Source: Herbaspirillum rhizosphaerae | GTDB lineage: Bacteria; Pseudomonadota; Gammaproteobacteria; Burkholderiales; Burkholderiaceae_D | DNA: 64,000 nucleotides | Assembly (NCBI RefSeq): GCF_001189965.1 | Contig: NZ_LFLU01000007.1 | Coordinates: 62,001 to 126,000, forward strand | Direction: 5' to 3' | In this document: positions 9,437 through 18,909 of the stretch, one piece after another | Layout: each line of letters begins with the position of its first letter | How positions within the stretch are numbered: the stretch's first letter is position 1 | Made by a program: the position numbers and the translations under genes | Notes under the pieces: generated by a model | Database searches by the model: none | What the model was told of the DNA's origin: nothing | The model's input: the letters and a program-made list of their open reading frames with translations, nothing else

Positions 9437-10486
9437 ATGATTGAAATACGGGGGGTCACCCAGCGCTTCCAAAGCGACAACGGTACGGTGGACGCGGTAC
9501 GCGACGTCAACCTGTCCATCCGCAAGGGAGAAGTCTTCGGCATCATCGGCCGCAGCGGCGCCGGCAAGAGCACGCTGGTGCGCACCATCAACCTGCTGAA
9601 CCGTCCCACCACCGGCAACATCGTCATCGACGGCAAGGACCTGACCACGCTGTCGGCCGACGACCTGCGCGATGCGCGTCGCCACATCGGCATGATCTTC
9701 CAGCACTTCAACCTGCTGTCCTCGCGCACGGTGTACGACAACATCGCCCTGCCGCTGGAACTGGCCGGCCTGTCCAAGGCCGAGATCGCCAGGAAGGTGG
9801 AACCGCTGCTGGAACTGGTCGGCCTGACCGCATTGAAGAACCGCTATCCGGCGCAAATTTCCGGCGGCCAGAAACAGCGCGTCGGCATCGCCCGCGCCCT
9901 GGCCAACGAGCCGAAAGTATTGCTGTCGGACGAAGCCACCTCGGCGCTCGATCCGGAAACCACGCGTTCCATCCTGGAGCTGCTGCGCAAGATCAACAAG
10001 GAACTCGGCCTGACGATCGTGCTGATCACGCACCAGATGGAAGTCATCAAGGTGATCTGCGACCGCGTCGCCGTGATGGAAGCCGGCCAGGTCATCGAAC
10101 AGGGCGAAGTGCTGGACGTGTTCCGCGAACCGAAGCACGAAGTCACGCGCGCCCTGATCGGCGACGTGATCGCGCATGAGCTGCCCAAGGGCGTGCTGGC
10201 GCGCCTGCGTGAGCGTCTGGCCAATAGCAAGGATGGCGCAGGCACCGACCACCTGTTCCGCTTCGCCTTCACCGGCTCGGGCGTGGACCAGCCGCATCTG
10301 TCGGAAGCGGTGCGCCGCTACGACCTGGACTTCAACATCCTGCACGGCCAGATCGACGAAATCCAAGGGCAGGCGTTCGGCTCGCTGGCGATCCTCGCCA
10401 ACGGCACCCCTGAGAACATTACCAATGCAATGAATTACCTGCGTGCGCAAGGCGTCGTGGTGGAGGAGCTGAACCATGTCATCTGA
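9437..10486 (+). CDS. metN: Methionine ABC transporter ATP-binding protein
   Basis: This 349-residue ATPase energises D/L-methionine import. It has Walker [10 protein letters not shown] at residues 38-46, the ABC signature [15 protein letters not shown], the Walker B segment [13 protein letters not shown], and a C-terminal NIL/ACT-like domain (about 270-349) that senses methionine in this family. The start was set at MIEIRGV, which matches family starts and has a weak GAAAG before it; an ATG 15 bases upstream is also possible. It overlaps metI by 11 bases, so translation is probably coupled. Confidence 0.95.
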   Translation: MIEIRGVTQRFQSDNGTVDAVRDVNLSIRKGEVFGIIGRSGAGKSTLVRTINLLNRPTTGNIVIDGKDLTTLSADDLRDARRHIGMIFQHFNLLSSRTVYDNIALPLELAGLSKAEIARKVEPLLELVGLTALKNRYPAQISGGQKQRVGIARALANEPKVLLSDEATSALDPETTRSILELLRKINKELGLTIVLITHQMEVIKVICDRVAVMEAGQVIEQGEVLDVFREPKHEVTRALIGDVIAHELPKGVLARLRERLANSKDGAGTDHLFRFAFTGSGVDQPHLSEAVRRYDLDFNILHGQIDEIQGQAFGSLAILANGTPENITNAMNYLRAQGVVVEELNHVI

Positions 10487-11129
10487 ACTGATTGATCTCT
10501 TTATCAGCTCCTTCGGCGAAACGCTGATGATGGTCGGCATCTCCGGCCTGCTGGGCGCCGTGTTCGGCGTACCGCTGGGCATCGCCCTGCACCTGACCGA
10601 ACGCAAGGGCATCCTGCCCAACCTCGCCTTCAACCGCATCGCCGGCCTGCTGGTCAATGCCGTGCGTTCGACGCCGTTCATCATCTTGCTGGTGGCGGTG
10701 ATCCCGTTCACGCGCTTCTTCGTCGGCACCTCGATCGGCACTGCCGCCGCCATCGTGCCGCTGACGATTGCCTCGGCGCCGTTCATCGCACGCCTGGTGG
10801 AAACCGCGCTGCGCGAAGTAGATCACGGCCTGGTCGAAGCGGCGCAGGCCATGGGCGCAACCACCTGGCAAATCATTTATAAAGTATTGGTGCCGGAAGC
10901 GTTTGCTGGTATCGTCGCGGGTCTCACGATCACCTTCGTCAGCCTGGTCGGCTACTCGGCCATGGCCGGCGCGATCGGCGGCGGCGGCCTGGGCGACCTC
11001 GGCATCCGCTACGGCTATCAGCGCTTCCTGCCGGAAGTGATGCTGGCGGTGGTGCTGATCCTGATCGTATTTGTACAATTGGTGCAGACGCTGGGGGATG
11101 TCCTGGTGCGGCGCCTGAGCCACCGTTAG
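10476..11129 (+). CDS. metI: Methionine ABC transporter permease
   Basis: This 217-residue inner-membrane permease has about five transmembrane segments. It carries the EAA loop ([28 protein letters not shown]) that contacts the ATPase. It pairs with MetN and MetQ. The ATG overlaps the end of metN and is preceded by GGAGGA. The TAG stop is immediately followed by, and shares its last base with, a 142-bp palindromic element. Confidence 0.96.
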   Translation: MSSELIDLFISSFGETLMMVGISGLLGAVFGVPLGIALHLTERKGILPNLAFNRIAGLLVNAVRSTPFIILLVAVIPFTRFFVGTSIGTAAAIVPLTIASAPFIARLVETALREVDHGLVEAAQAMGATTWQIIYKVLVPEAFAGIVAGLTITFVSLVGYSAMAGAIGGGGLGDLGIRYGYQRFLPEVMLAVVLILIVFVQLVQTLGDVLVRRLSHR

Positions 11130-11270
11130 AACCTGTTCGCGATCTTACTGCGAGGCCATCAGCCGGCGTCGGGCGGTGCTCGGAATCCTCATGTACTCAA
11201 GTACATTCCGGTTCCTGTGCTCCGGCCGCCACCGGCTGATGGCCTCTCGCTACAGATCGCAAACAGGTTC
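11129..11270. repeat. 142-bp imperfect palindrome between metI and metQ
   Basis: The ends GAACCTGTTCGCGATCT (11129-11145) and AGATCGCAAACAGGTTC (11254-11270) are inverted repeats with one mismatch. A second pair, GAGGCCATCAGCCGG (11152-11166) and CCGGCTGATGGCCTC (11232-11246), is perfect. The centre has ATGTACT-ca-AGTACAT flanked by GGAAT and ATTCC. The whole region can fold into one long hairpin. Size and sharp ends are typical of a dispersed palindromic repeat or miniature element, but no second copy is present in this window. Confidence 0.8.
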
Positions 11271-11324
11271 AAAAATAATTAAAGCAGCTATCCGCTGTCA
11301 TCTTTGAAGAGTGAAAGGGAAACA

Positions 11325-12125
11325 ATGAATCGTCGTCAATTAATCCAGTTTTTCGCAGGCCTTGGCGTTGCTGCCAGCCTTGTCTCCGCTCCGGTCCTGG
11401 CGCAGGACAAGCCGATCAAGATCGGCGCCACCGGCGGCCCGCACGCTGAAATCCTGGAACAAGTGAAAAAGCTCGCCGAGAAAGACGGCCTGAAGCTGCA
11501 AATCGTTGAATTCAGCGACTACATCCAGCCGAACGCCGCACTGTCCGCCGGCGACCTGGATGCCAACAGCTACCAGCACCAGCCGTACCTCGATGCACAA
11601 GTCAAAGACCGCGGCTACAAGCTGGTCAGCGTCGGCACCACCATCACTTTCCCGATGGGCGTGTACTCCAAGAAGATCAAGTCGCTGAAGGATCTGAAGA
11701 ACGGCGCCCGCATCGGCGTGCCTAACGATCCGACCAACGGCGGCCGTGCGCTGCTGCTGCTGCAAGCGCAAGGCGTGATCAAGCTGAAGCCGGACGCAGG
11801 CCTGAAGGCAACGCCGCTGGACATCATCGACAACCCGAAGAAGGTCAAGATCGTCGAACTGGACGCGGCCCAGCTGCCACGCTCGCTGGATGACTTCGAC
11901 GCTGCCGCCATCAACGGCAACTTCGCCGAATCCGCCGGCCTGTCGCCAACCAAGGACGGCATCGCCATCGAAGCGCCCAAGGGCCCTTACGTCAACGTGA
12001 TCGCCGTGCGCGTCGAAGACAAGGACAAGCCATGGGTCGCCAAGCTGATCAAGGCTTACCACAGCCCGGAAATCAAGAAATTCGTGACCGAGAAGTACAA
12101 GAACTCGGTCGTGACTTCCTGGTAA
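11325..12125 (+). CDS. metQ: Methionine ABC transporter substrate-binding protein
   Basis: This 266-residue NlpA-family protein delivers methionine to MetNI. A signal peptide (MNRRQLIQFFAGLG...SAPVLAQ) is followed by the mature start DKPIKIGATGGPHAEIL. There is no lipobox cysteine, so the mature protein should be soluble in the periplasm instead of lipid-anchored as in Escherichia coli. The ATG at 11325 has an AAGGGA site; a longer frame adds seven residues without a signal-peptide gain. It is separated from metI by the 142-bp palindrome, which could tune the relative level of this more abundant component. Confidence 0.95.
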   Translation: MNRRQLIQFFAGLGVAASLVSAPVLAQDKPIKIGATGGPHAEILEQVKKLAEKDGLKLQIVEFSDYIQPNAALSAGDLDANSYQHQPYLDAQVKDRGYKLVSVGTTITFPMGVYSKKIKSLKDLKNGARIGVPNDPTNGGRALLLLQAQGVIKLKPDAGLKATPLDIIDNPKKVKIVELDAAQLPRSLDDFDAAAINGNFAESAGLSPTKDGIAIEAPKGPYVNVIAVRVEDKDKPWVAKLIKAYHSPEIKKFVTEKYKNSVVTSW

Positions 12126-12143
12126 TCAGGACGCTGAGCAAAA

Positions 12144-12168
12144 AAGCCGCCTAAGGGCGGCTTTTTTT
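12144..12168 (+). terminator. Intrinsic terminator of metNIQ
   Basis: GCCGCC (12146-12151), loop TAAG, and GGCGGC (12156-12161), followed by seven T, lie 20 bp after the metQ stop. Confidence 0.92.
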
Positions 12169-12199
12169 ATAGGCATTTATTGGCATCGCCTCACGCCAA

Positions 12200-12574
12200 T
12201 TAACGCCAATGCCCCGGCTGCTCGCGGTCGAACTTGTCCTCCGCCTCGCGCAGATGCCGGATCAGGATGTGCGAAATTACATTGGTGCCGACGCCGCCCA
12301 GAAAGGCCGGCAGCAGATACAGGCACAGCGACATTTCCGAATTGAAGAAACCGTCGTCGAGCGAGGACAGCGAAGTTCGCGCCAGCCACGCCAGCTTCTT
12401 CAGCAGCACGATATCGATCCCCGCCAGCACCAGCAGCAACATGCCGAACAGCAGCACGATGGAACGCGCCAGCGCCCGCTTCAGCAGCATCGTGGCGAAG
12501 ATGGCCGCCGGCACCACCAGCGAGAAAAAGATAAGAAGATAAAACTCGATCTTGAGAAAAACGCTATCGGCCAT
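12200..12574 (-). CDS. Small membrane protein of unknown function
   Basis: This 124-residue protein has three predicted membrane segments: FYLLIFFSLVVPAAIFATML, SIVLLFGMLLLVLAGIDIV and SLCLYLLPAFLGGVGTNVIS. A polar C-terminus follows (HLREAEDKFDREQPGHWR). The start was placed at MADSVF (12574); an upstream in-frame ATG adds ten residues. I do not recognise the family. It lies convergent to metQ and tail-to-head with rbgA, about 240 bp from it, and appears to be a single-gene unit. Confidence 0.65.
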   Translation of the reverse strand: MADSVFLKIEFYLLIFFSLVVPAAIFATMLLKRALARSIVLLFGMLLLVLAGIDIVLLKKLAWLARTSLSSLDDGFFNSEMSLCLYLLPAFLGGVGTNVISHILIRHLREAEDKFDREQPGHWR

Positions 12575-12812
12575 GGTTATCTCGTGTACGCGCAGTCGTT
12601 GCATGCCGGGGATATAGCCGGCAACACTGCAGATGCATCGGTTCCTGTATCGAGGGTTCGAATTCCTCCGTCACAGCAATAAGACTATCCACACCCGTTT
12701 TACCGGTAAAGAATGGAATGTTGAGTACGCCGTAATGTAAAACCGAAACATGCTCGGCGACCACGTTTTTACAACTCATTACGGCCACGCGCTATCTGAT
12801 ACATAGCAACAA

Positions 12813-12837
12813 TAAAAAAAAGCCCGCCTGAGCGAGC
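12813..12837 (-). terminator. Intrinsic terminator of rbgA
   Basis: On the minus strand GCTCGC, loop TCAG, and GCGGGC (12837 down to 12822, one G-T pair) are followed by eight T. It lies about 28 bp after the rbgA stop. Confidence 0.85.
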
Positions 12838-12864
12838 TTTCGTCCCTGCCGAAACACGGCGCCG

Positions 12865-13818
12865 TTACTCCGGGCGGCCGCGGTTCCTTTCCGCTTCTTC
12901 CGCCTCGGCAGCGGCGAGTTCGGCAGCCTCTTCTGCTGCTGCAATCGCCAGTTCTTCCTTGTACGCCGCCAAGAGTTCGGCGCGTGTCTGCGGGGTTTCC
13001 AGCGTGATGCGTCCGAGCGCGCCGGTGCGGTAATCCTGCAGGAAAGTATGCGCCGCCTTTTCATAGTCGAAGTCGCCGCCCTTGAGACGGAAGCCGCGCT
13101 TGGCCGCCACACCCTCCACCACCGCCACGCCGTCCATGCCTTCGGTCTTGAAACCGTAACGCGCCGCCAGCAGTTGCGGATAACGCTTGAGCAGTTCATC
13201 GGCGAGGAAGGTCGCGACCTCTTCTTCGATCAGCGCATTGCTGCCGACCGCATGGCTGGCGGCCAGCATCAGGCCGTCGCTGGGATGCATGATCTTCGGC
13301 CAGAGCATGCCGGGCGTATCGATCAGGACCATATTGTTGCCCAGGTAAAGGCGCTGCTGGGTCTTGGTCACGGCCGGTTCGTCGCCGACGGCGGCCACGC
13401 GCTTCTTGAGCAGCGCGTTCATCAGCGTCGATTTGCCGACGTTGGGAATCCCCATGATCATCATGCGCAACGGCTTGAGCGGGGTGCCGCGATGCGAGGC
13501 CAGCGCCAGCGCCAGTTTGGGCACCTTGGCGACGTCGCTGGGCTTCTTGCAGCTCAGGGCGACGGCGTTGACGTTCTTCTGGCTGTTGTAATGCGCGATC
13601 CAGGCTTGCGTGACGGCCGGGTCGGCCAGGTCGCTCTTGTTGAGGATCTTCAGGCAGGGACGCTGACGAAACAGACGAATCTGCTCGATCATCGGGTTGC
13701 AGCTGGCCTGTGGCAGGCGCGCGTCGAGCACCTCGATGACCAGGTCGACCTTTTCCATTGCTTCCGCCGCCTTCTTGCGGGCGGCGTTCATGTGACCTGG
13801 GAACCATTGAATAGACAT
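12865..13818 (-). CDS. rbgA: Ribosome biogenesis GTPase RbgA/YlqF
   Basis: This 317-residue protein is a circularly permuted GTPase. The G4 motif (NKSD) and G5-like SCKK come first, followed by G1 GIPNVGKST, the switch region and G3 DTPGMLWP. It opens with MSIQWFPGHMNAARK, typical of YlqF/RbgA, which helps late assembly of the 50S subunit. The C-terminal half contains the helical RNA-binding domain. The last 35 residues are an Ala/Glu-rich helix ending in RNRGRPE. The start was set at 13818; seven more residues in frame upstream are not conserved. Confidence 0.93.
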   Translation of the reverse strand: MSIQWFPGHMNAARKKAAEAMEKVDLVIEVLDARLPQASCNPMIEQIRLFRQRPCLKILNKSDLADPAVTQAWIAHYNSQKNVNAVALSCKKPSDVAKVPKLALALASHRGTPLKPLRMMIMGIPNVGKSTLMNALLKKRVAAVGDEPAVTKTQQRLYLGNNMVLIDTPGMLWPKIMHPSDGLMLAASHAVGSNALIEEEVATFLADELLKRYPQLLAARYGFKTEGMDGVAVVEGVAAKRGFRLKGGDFDYEKAAHTFLQDYRTGALGRITLETPQTRAELLAAYKEELAIAAAEEAAELAAAEAEEAERNRGRPE

Positions 13819-13911
13819 GCGGAATTCTTCTTTTTGCAAAATAAGCCGCTATTTTACGGCCTGCGGCCTATTTACCCTGCATTTGCTCTTAAAAAGAAGT
13901 CAATCCGACGC

Positions 13912-15384
13912 CTATTTCGTTGCTGACACCGCTGCCGCAGAAGTCGCCGCCGAGCGCGCGTTGACGTAACGCAACACCAGCACCAGCGCCAGTACATAGA
14001 CGACGGCAATCACGCCATAGGCCAGCGCGATGCGGGTGGTCCAGCCGGTAAAGGTGTGCAGGATCGCCCCCATCAACGCCACGCCGACCAGCGCGCCGAT
14101 CTGGCGATTCGCGTTGAGCGCAGCGGCAGCGCTGTTGGAATTGACCTTGCCCGCCACTTGCATCACCGCAGTGGTCATGGCCGGGATCGCCGTGCTGATA
14201 CCCAGATTGGCCAGCGCGCCGGCCACGGCCACCATCCAGTAAGGCGTCTCGGGTGTCAGCGCCATCTGCAATGCCGAAAACACCGCGCCGACCGTCAGGC
14301 CAAGGCGCAACGGCAGACGCGGGCCCCAACGCGCCGTCATGCGTCCAGAATTCAGATTGCCTATGAAAATCACCGCCATCATCGGCACCATCTGCAAACC
14401 GGTTTGCAAAGCGTCCGCCCCACGCGCCTGCTGCAGGAACAGCGCCAGGAAAAAGAACTGGCCGTACACGCCGAAATTGATCAGGAAGCCGATGCCGTTG
14501 GCCGCCGCGAACTGCGGCGTGGCGAACAAGGCCCGCGGCAACAATGGCGCCGAACCGCTGCGTTCACGCTGCACCAAAGTACCCAGCGCCAGCAACACCA
14601 CGATGACGGCGGTGACGATGGGCATCGAGGTCCAGCCGTAGACCGGGCCCTGGATCAGCACGAAGCTCAGCGCCGCCAACATCAGCACGCCGAGGAAATG
14701 GCTGGTGATGGTCAGCGCACGCATGTGCTTCTCCACCGCAGGAATCATCTTGACCGCCATGAACAAACCCAACAGGCCGACCGGCACGTTGATCAGGAAC
14801 ACGCTGCGCCAGCCGAAAGAGTGAATCAGGATGCCGCCCACCAGCGGGCCGACTGCGGCTGCACCGCCGACTGTCGCCGACCACACGCCCAGCATGCGGG
14901 CGCGCACGCGGTCGTCTTCGTAGACATGGGTCAGCAGGCTGAGCGAGCTCGGCATGAAGAACGCCGCACCGAGGCCTTGCAGCAGACGCGCCGCCACCAG
15001 CATGCCGCCGTTGGGCGCAGCACCGCACAGCAGCGAGGCGACCACGAATAGCACCAAACCGAGCAGGTAGATATTCTTGGCGCCGTAGCGATCCGCCAGT
15101 GCGCCGCCGACCAGCAGCATGGCGGCAAAGCTCAGCGTATAGCCGTCGACGATCCACACCAGCATGCTGAGCGGCGTAGCGAGGCTTTTCTCAATCGACG
15201 ACAGGCCGACATTGACGACGGTCACGTCCAGCATGGCCATGACGAAGCCGATGGCGAGCGTGACCAGGGGCAGCAAACCGGTATGCGCATGCGGTTTGGC
15301 TGCAGCGGGCGCGGGTGCAGGCATCGCTGCAACGGCTGCAGTGACAGTGGCAGAGGCCGCCTGCGAGGGGCATTGTGTTGACAT
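13912..15384 (-). CDS. MFS transporter, DHA2 (EmrB/QacA-like) family
   Basis: This is a 490-residue inner-membrane exporter with about 14 hydrophobic segments. Family motifs include MAMLDVTVVNVGLSSIEKSL in TM1, LVGGALADRYGAKN after TM2, and RLLQGLGAAFFMPSS. Such pumps expel drugs or organic cations with proton exchange. The first 35 residues are an Ala/Pro-rich cytosolic extension. It is divergent from a LysR gene (about 200 bp between starts), which probably regulates it. No EmrA-type adaptor is adjacent, so it likely acts alone across the inner membrane. Confidence 0.9.
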   Translation of the reverse strand: MSTQCPSQAASATVTAAVAAMPAPAPAAAKPHAHTGLLPLVTLAIGFVMAMLDVTVVNVGLSSIEKSLATPLSMLVWIVDGYTLSFAAMLLVGGALADRYGAKNIYLLGLVLFVVASLLCGAAPNGGMLVAARLLQGLGAAFFMPSSLSLLTHVYEDDRVRARMLGVWSATVGGAAAVGPLVGGILIHSFGWRSVFLINVPVGLLGLFMAVKMIPAVEKHMRALTITSHFLGVLMLAALSFVLIQGPVYGWTSMPIVTAVIVVLLALGTLVQRERSGSAPLLPRALFATPQFAAANGIGFLINFGVYGQFFFLALFLQQARGADALQTGLQMVPMMAVIFIGNLNSGRMTARWGPRLPLRLGLTVGAVFSALQMALTPETPYWMVAVAGALANLGISTAIPAMTTAVMQVAGKVNSNSAAAALNANRQIGALVGVALMGAILHTFTGWTTRIALAYGVIAVVYVLALVLVLRYVNARSAATSAAAVSATK

Positions 15385-15581
15385 GGGGCACTTCTCTTTC
15401 TGTAGAGGTTGCCGGCGATATCGCTTGTGACGACAGTCCGGGCAACCGGGAATGCGAGCAAGGATGCCATTCTATGCTTCTTGCGCAATGCAATAAATAA
15501 GCATAATCTCATGACTCTGATGCAAAAATGCATCATACAATCCTCCCTCTACTCCCCTGGAGACAAGCATGGACTGGAATC

Positions 15582-16457
15582 ATGGACTGGGATAACGCCC
15601 GTATTTTCCTGGCGATCCAGCGCGCCGGCACACTGCGCGGCGCCGCTGAACAATTGCAGATCGACCAGGCCACCGTCGGTCGCCGGCTCAATGCGATGGA
15701 AAAATCGCTGGGAGCACGGCTGTTCCTGCGCACGCCGGCAGGCTATGTCGCCACGCCGGCCGGCGATCTGGCGATTGCCGCCGTGGAAAAGATGGAGCAA
15801 GCCGCCGACCAGCTGCAGCGCCAGATGCAGGGCATCGACGAGCGCCTGTGTGGCGTGGTGCGCGTGGCGGCGACCGATACCATGGCCAAGCACATCCTGA
15901 TACCCGCCATGCAACAACTGGCGGCCGAGCATCCGGCGATCCGCGTGGTGCTGACGACTTCCACCCAAGTCTCCAACCTGACCCGCCGAGAAGCCGACCT
16001 GGCGGTGCGCAGCCTGCGCCCGACCAGCCCGGATCTGATCTCGCGCCATCTGAAACGGCTGTCCCTCGGCCTGTACGCCTCAAAAGCCTACGTAAAAAAA
16101 CGCGGCGTGCCGCAACCGGGAACGGCTCTGGCAGGACATGACGTCGTCATCTATCAGCGTGCCGTGTATGCCTCGCAATTCGAAAGTATCTGCGGCGAAT
16201 CGACCGCCAATGCGCGCGTGGCGATGGAAGTCAGTTCGGGATTGATGCTGATGGAAGCAGTGACAGCTGGATTGGGGATCGGCGAGTTGCCGGCCTATAT
16301 GGCTGACGCCTCGCCGCAACTGGTGCGGATCTGGCCGGAACGTTCCGAGCCCTATGACATGTGGCTGGTGCTGCATGACGATCTCAACCGCACCGCCCGC
16401 GTACGCGCCGTGGCGGACGCCATCGTCGCTGCCTACGAAAGACTGGAAGCGTCGTAA
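15582..16457 (+). CDS. LysR family transcriptional regulator
   Basis: This is a 291-residue regulator. The HTH region covers residues about 4-62 (NARIFLAIQRAGTLRGAAEQLQIDQATVGRRL), and the effector-binding domain follows. The start was set at MDWDNARIF (15582) because LysR proteins of this subgroup begin this way; a longer frame adds 18 unlikely residues. The repeat CATGGACTGG occurs twice around the start (15569 and 15581) and only the second ATG is in frame. It is divergent from the DHA2 exporter, the presumed target. Confidence 0.9.
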   Translation: MDWDNARIFLAIQRAGTLRGAAEQLQIDQATVGRRLNAMEKSLGARLFLRTPAGYVATPAGDLAIAAVEKMEQAADQLQRQMQGIDERLCGVVRVAATDTMAKHILIPAMQQLAAEHPAIRVVLTTSTQVSNLTRREADLAVRSLRPTSPDLISRHLKRLSLGLYASKAYVKKRGVPQPGTALAGHDVVIYQRAVYASQFESICGESTANARVAMEVSSGLMLMEAVTAGLGIGELPAYMADASPQLVRIWPERSEPYDMWLVLHDDLNRTARVRAVADAIVAAYERLEAS

Positions 16458-16485
16458 GGAATCGCCCCGAACCGGACTCCGGACC

Positions 16486-17427
16486 TCAGTCGAGATCGGC
16501 CAGCACCTTGAGATGCGCCACCACGCTGCGACCCAGCGCCGACAGGTTGTAACCGCCTTCCAGGCAACTGACGATGCGGCCGCGCGCATATTGCCGGGCG
16601 ACGTCCATGATCTGTTTCGTCATCCAGGCGTAATCGGCCTCGACCAGCGCCATCTGCCCCATGTCGTCCTCGCGGTGGGCATCGAAACCGGCCGAGATGA
16701 AGATCATCTGCGGCTGATGCGCGTGCAGCGCCGGCAGCCATTTTTCCGTCACCAGCTTGCGCACCACATCGCCCGCCGTATACGCCGGCAAGGGCTCATT
16801 CAGAATATGCGGCTCGGCCGGATCGGCGCCGCTGAACGGGTAAAACGGATGCTGGAAGAAACTCACCATCAGCACCCGCGGATCGTGTTTGAAGGCTTCT
16901 TCCGTGCCGTTGCCGTGATGCACGTCGAAGTCGACCACGGCGACGCGCTCCAGCCCGTGCATGTCGATGGCGTGGCGCGCCGCTATGGCGACATTATTGA
17001 ACAGGCAAAAACCCATTGGCGTGGTCGGTGTGGCGTGATGCCCCGGCGGACGCACCGAGCAAAAGGCGTTTTCCAGCTCGCCAGCGATCACCGCATCGGT
17101 CGCCGCCACCGCCGCACCGGCGGCGCGCAGGGCGGCTTTCCAGCTATGCTTGTTGATGGAAGTGTCGCCATCGAGCGGATAGTGCGCCGTGCCGCTTTCA
17201 GCCAACGCCGCGGCATTGTCCCGGATCAGCGATACCGCATTGGCGGTGTGGATGCGTTCGATGTCGGCGACTTCGGCCAGCGGGGCTTCGCGGCGCTCGA
17301 TAAACTGGTCGATGCGACTGGTGATCAGTTGGTCTTCAATCGCCTGCAGGCGCAACGGCGTCTCGGGATGCCACTCGCCCATCTCGTGGCGCTGGCACTC
17401 GGCATGGGTATAGAAAGCGGTAGTCAT
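16486..17427 (-). CDS. Histone deacetylase family protein (acetylpolyamine or amide hydrolase type)
   Basis: This 313-residue zinc enzyme has the arginase/deacetylase fold. Catalytic features visible are SVRPPGHHATPTTPMGFCLFNN (tandem His general base), VVDFDVHHGNGTEEAF (zinc ligands Asp and His), and SAGFDAHREDDMG with the third zinc ligand. Bacterial members deacetylate small amides such as acetylpolyamines, or acetylated proteins. The natural substrate is not deducible. The gene is convergent with the LysR gene and stands alone. Confidence 0.92.
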   Translation of the reverse strand: MTTAFYTHAECQRHEMGEWHPETPLRLQAIEDQLITSRIDQFIERREAPLAEVADIERIHTANAVSLIRDNAAALAESGTAHYPLDGDTSINKHSWKAALRAAGAAVAATDAVIAGELENAFCSVRPPGHHATPTTPMGFCLFNNVAIAARHAIDMHGLERVAVVDFDVHHGNGTEEAFKHDPRVLMVSFFQHPFYPFSGADPAEPHILNEPLPAYTAGDVVRKLVTEKWLPALHAHQPQMIFISAGFDAHREDDMGQMALVEADYAWMTKQIMDVARQYARGRIVSCLEGGYNLSALGRSVVAHLKVLADLD

Positions 17428-17694
17428 TGTTGTCTTTTTGAATATCTGCCCGTCAGCAGGTCTCGCTCATTGTCATCTCCATCGCTTCAGGCTCTTCGCA
17501 GAACGCTGGGTGCCTGAATGTCGACCGTTTCGACTCTAGTGTACATCCACAAGGCGGGCGCGGCGTGGGCCGCCCGGTCGATCATCGCAGTGGTCATGTA
17601 TACTGGCTGACTTGCCTGTCAGCCAGCTTACGAGCAGCGGCGCGATGGTGCATTCCGATTTCTCTGATTTTCTCTGACCTTGCGCTTCCTATCC

Positions 17695-18843
17695 ATGTCG
17701 ATGAAACATAGCTTCCGCTTCCGTTCACCCTCTTCCCTGCTTGGCTTGTTCGCACTTTCCCTGGCCTTCCTGAGCCCGGTGGCCGTTCATGCAGAGTCGA
17801 CGACGGCCAAGGCCAAGAGCAAGGCCAGCAGCAAAACTGCCAAACAAAAAGCCAAGCCGAAGAAAAAAGCAGCAGAAACCGACGACGGCGAATTCGCCAA
17901 CTTCAGCCAATGGAAGGAAGTCAACGCCTTCATCGACGAGATGGTCGAGCGCAACGGCTTCGACAAGGCTGCGCTGCAAGCGGTCTTCAGCAAGGCGCGC
18001 TATCTCGACACCGCCATCCAGCTGATCAAACCCGCGCCCAGCGGCAAGCCGAAAAACTGGCAAGCCTACCGAGCCCGTTTCGTCGAACCGAAACGCATCA
18101 ACGCCGGCGTCGATTTCTGGAATGAGCACGAACTGGCGCTGTCGCGCGCCGAAGCGCAATACGGCGTGCCGGCCGAAATCATCGTCGGCATCATCGGCGT
18201 GGAAACCGTATACGGCCGCAATACCGGCAACTTCCGCGTGATGGACGCGATCACCACGCTGACCTTCGATTATCCCAAGACCGCCAACCGCGACGCACGC
18301 ATGGCCTTCTTCCGCGGCGAGCTGGAAAGCACACTGCTGTTTGCGCGCGAGTCGAACATCGATCCGTTCTCATTGCTGGGCTCGTACGCCGGCGCCATCG
18401 GCTGGCCGCAATTCATGCCAAGCAGCATCCGCCAGTACGCCGTCGACTTCGACGGCAACGGCAAAATCGATCTGCGCAGCTCGCCGGTGGACGCCATCGG
18501 CAGCGTCGCCAATTTCCTCAAGATCCATGGCTGGCAGCGCGGCGAACCGACCGTGTTCCCGGCCACCGTCACCGATGCCGCCAAGGCGGAAGACCTGATC
18601 AACCAGGGCCTCGAAGCCAAGTTCTCGCCGGATGAGCTGAAAGCCGCCGGCGTGGTGCCGGGCGCGGAATTGCCGGCCGGTCTGCGCTACGGCGTGGTCG
18701 ATCTGCAAAACGGCGCGGCGCCGACCGAGCACTGGCTGGCGACCAACAACTTCTTCGCCATCACCCAGTACAACCGCAGCTATTTCTACGCCATGTCGGT
18801 CATCGATCTGGCGCGCGCCGTGCGTACCGCACGCGGGCAATAG
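17695..18843 (+). CDS. mltB: Membrane-bound lytic murein transglycosylase B
   Basis: This 382-residue periplasmic enzyme cleaves peptidoglycan between MurNAc and GlcNAc with formation of 1,6-anhydro-MurNAc. After a signal peptide comes a Lys/Ala-rich linker (residues about 35-60). The MltB catalytic domain follows, with the key Glu in IIGVETVYGRNTG, and AGAIGWPQFMPSSIRQYAVDFDGNGKIDL, all typical of the family. No lipobox is evident, so it may be soluble, like the Slt35 form. The start was set at ATG 17695; ATG 17701 is equally possible. Confidence 0.93.
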   Translation: MSMKHSFRFRSPSSLLGLFALSLAFLSPVAVHAESTTAKAKSKASSKTAKQKAKPKKKAAETDDGEFANFSQWKEVNAFIDEMVERNGFDKAALQAVFSKARYLDTAIQLIKPAPSGKPKNWQAYRARFVEPKRINAGVDFWNEHELALSRAEAQYGVPAEIIVGIIGVETVYGRNTGNFRVMDAITTLTFDYPKTANRDARMAFFRGELESTLLFARESNIDPFSLLGSYAGAIGWPQFMPSSIRQYAVDFDGNGKIDLRSSPVDAIGSVANFLKIHGWQRGEPTVFPATVTDAAKAEDLINQGLEAKFSPDELKAAGVVPGAELPAGLRYGVVDLQNGAAPTEHWLATNNFFAITQYNRSYFYAMSVIDLARAVRTARGQ

Positions 18844-18909
18844 TCCGGCAGTAGTGAATAGTCAGCGACCTTCCGCTTGTATCGTCTTCAAAAAAGTAAA
18901 GCAACACCG

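Noticed and set aside
12652-12668. tRNA T-arm-like sequence GAGGGTTCGAATTCCTC
   Set aside because: The remaining tRNA arms and the acceptor partner are not found upstream, so it is at most a fragment and may be chance.
12564-12788. 74-residue minus-strand open frame
   Set aside because: It overlaps the start of the small membrane protein gene, has no ribosome-binding site and no recognised features.
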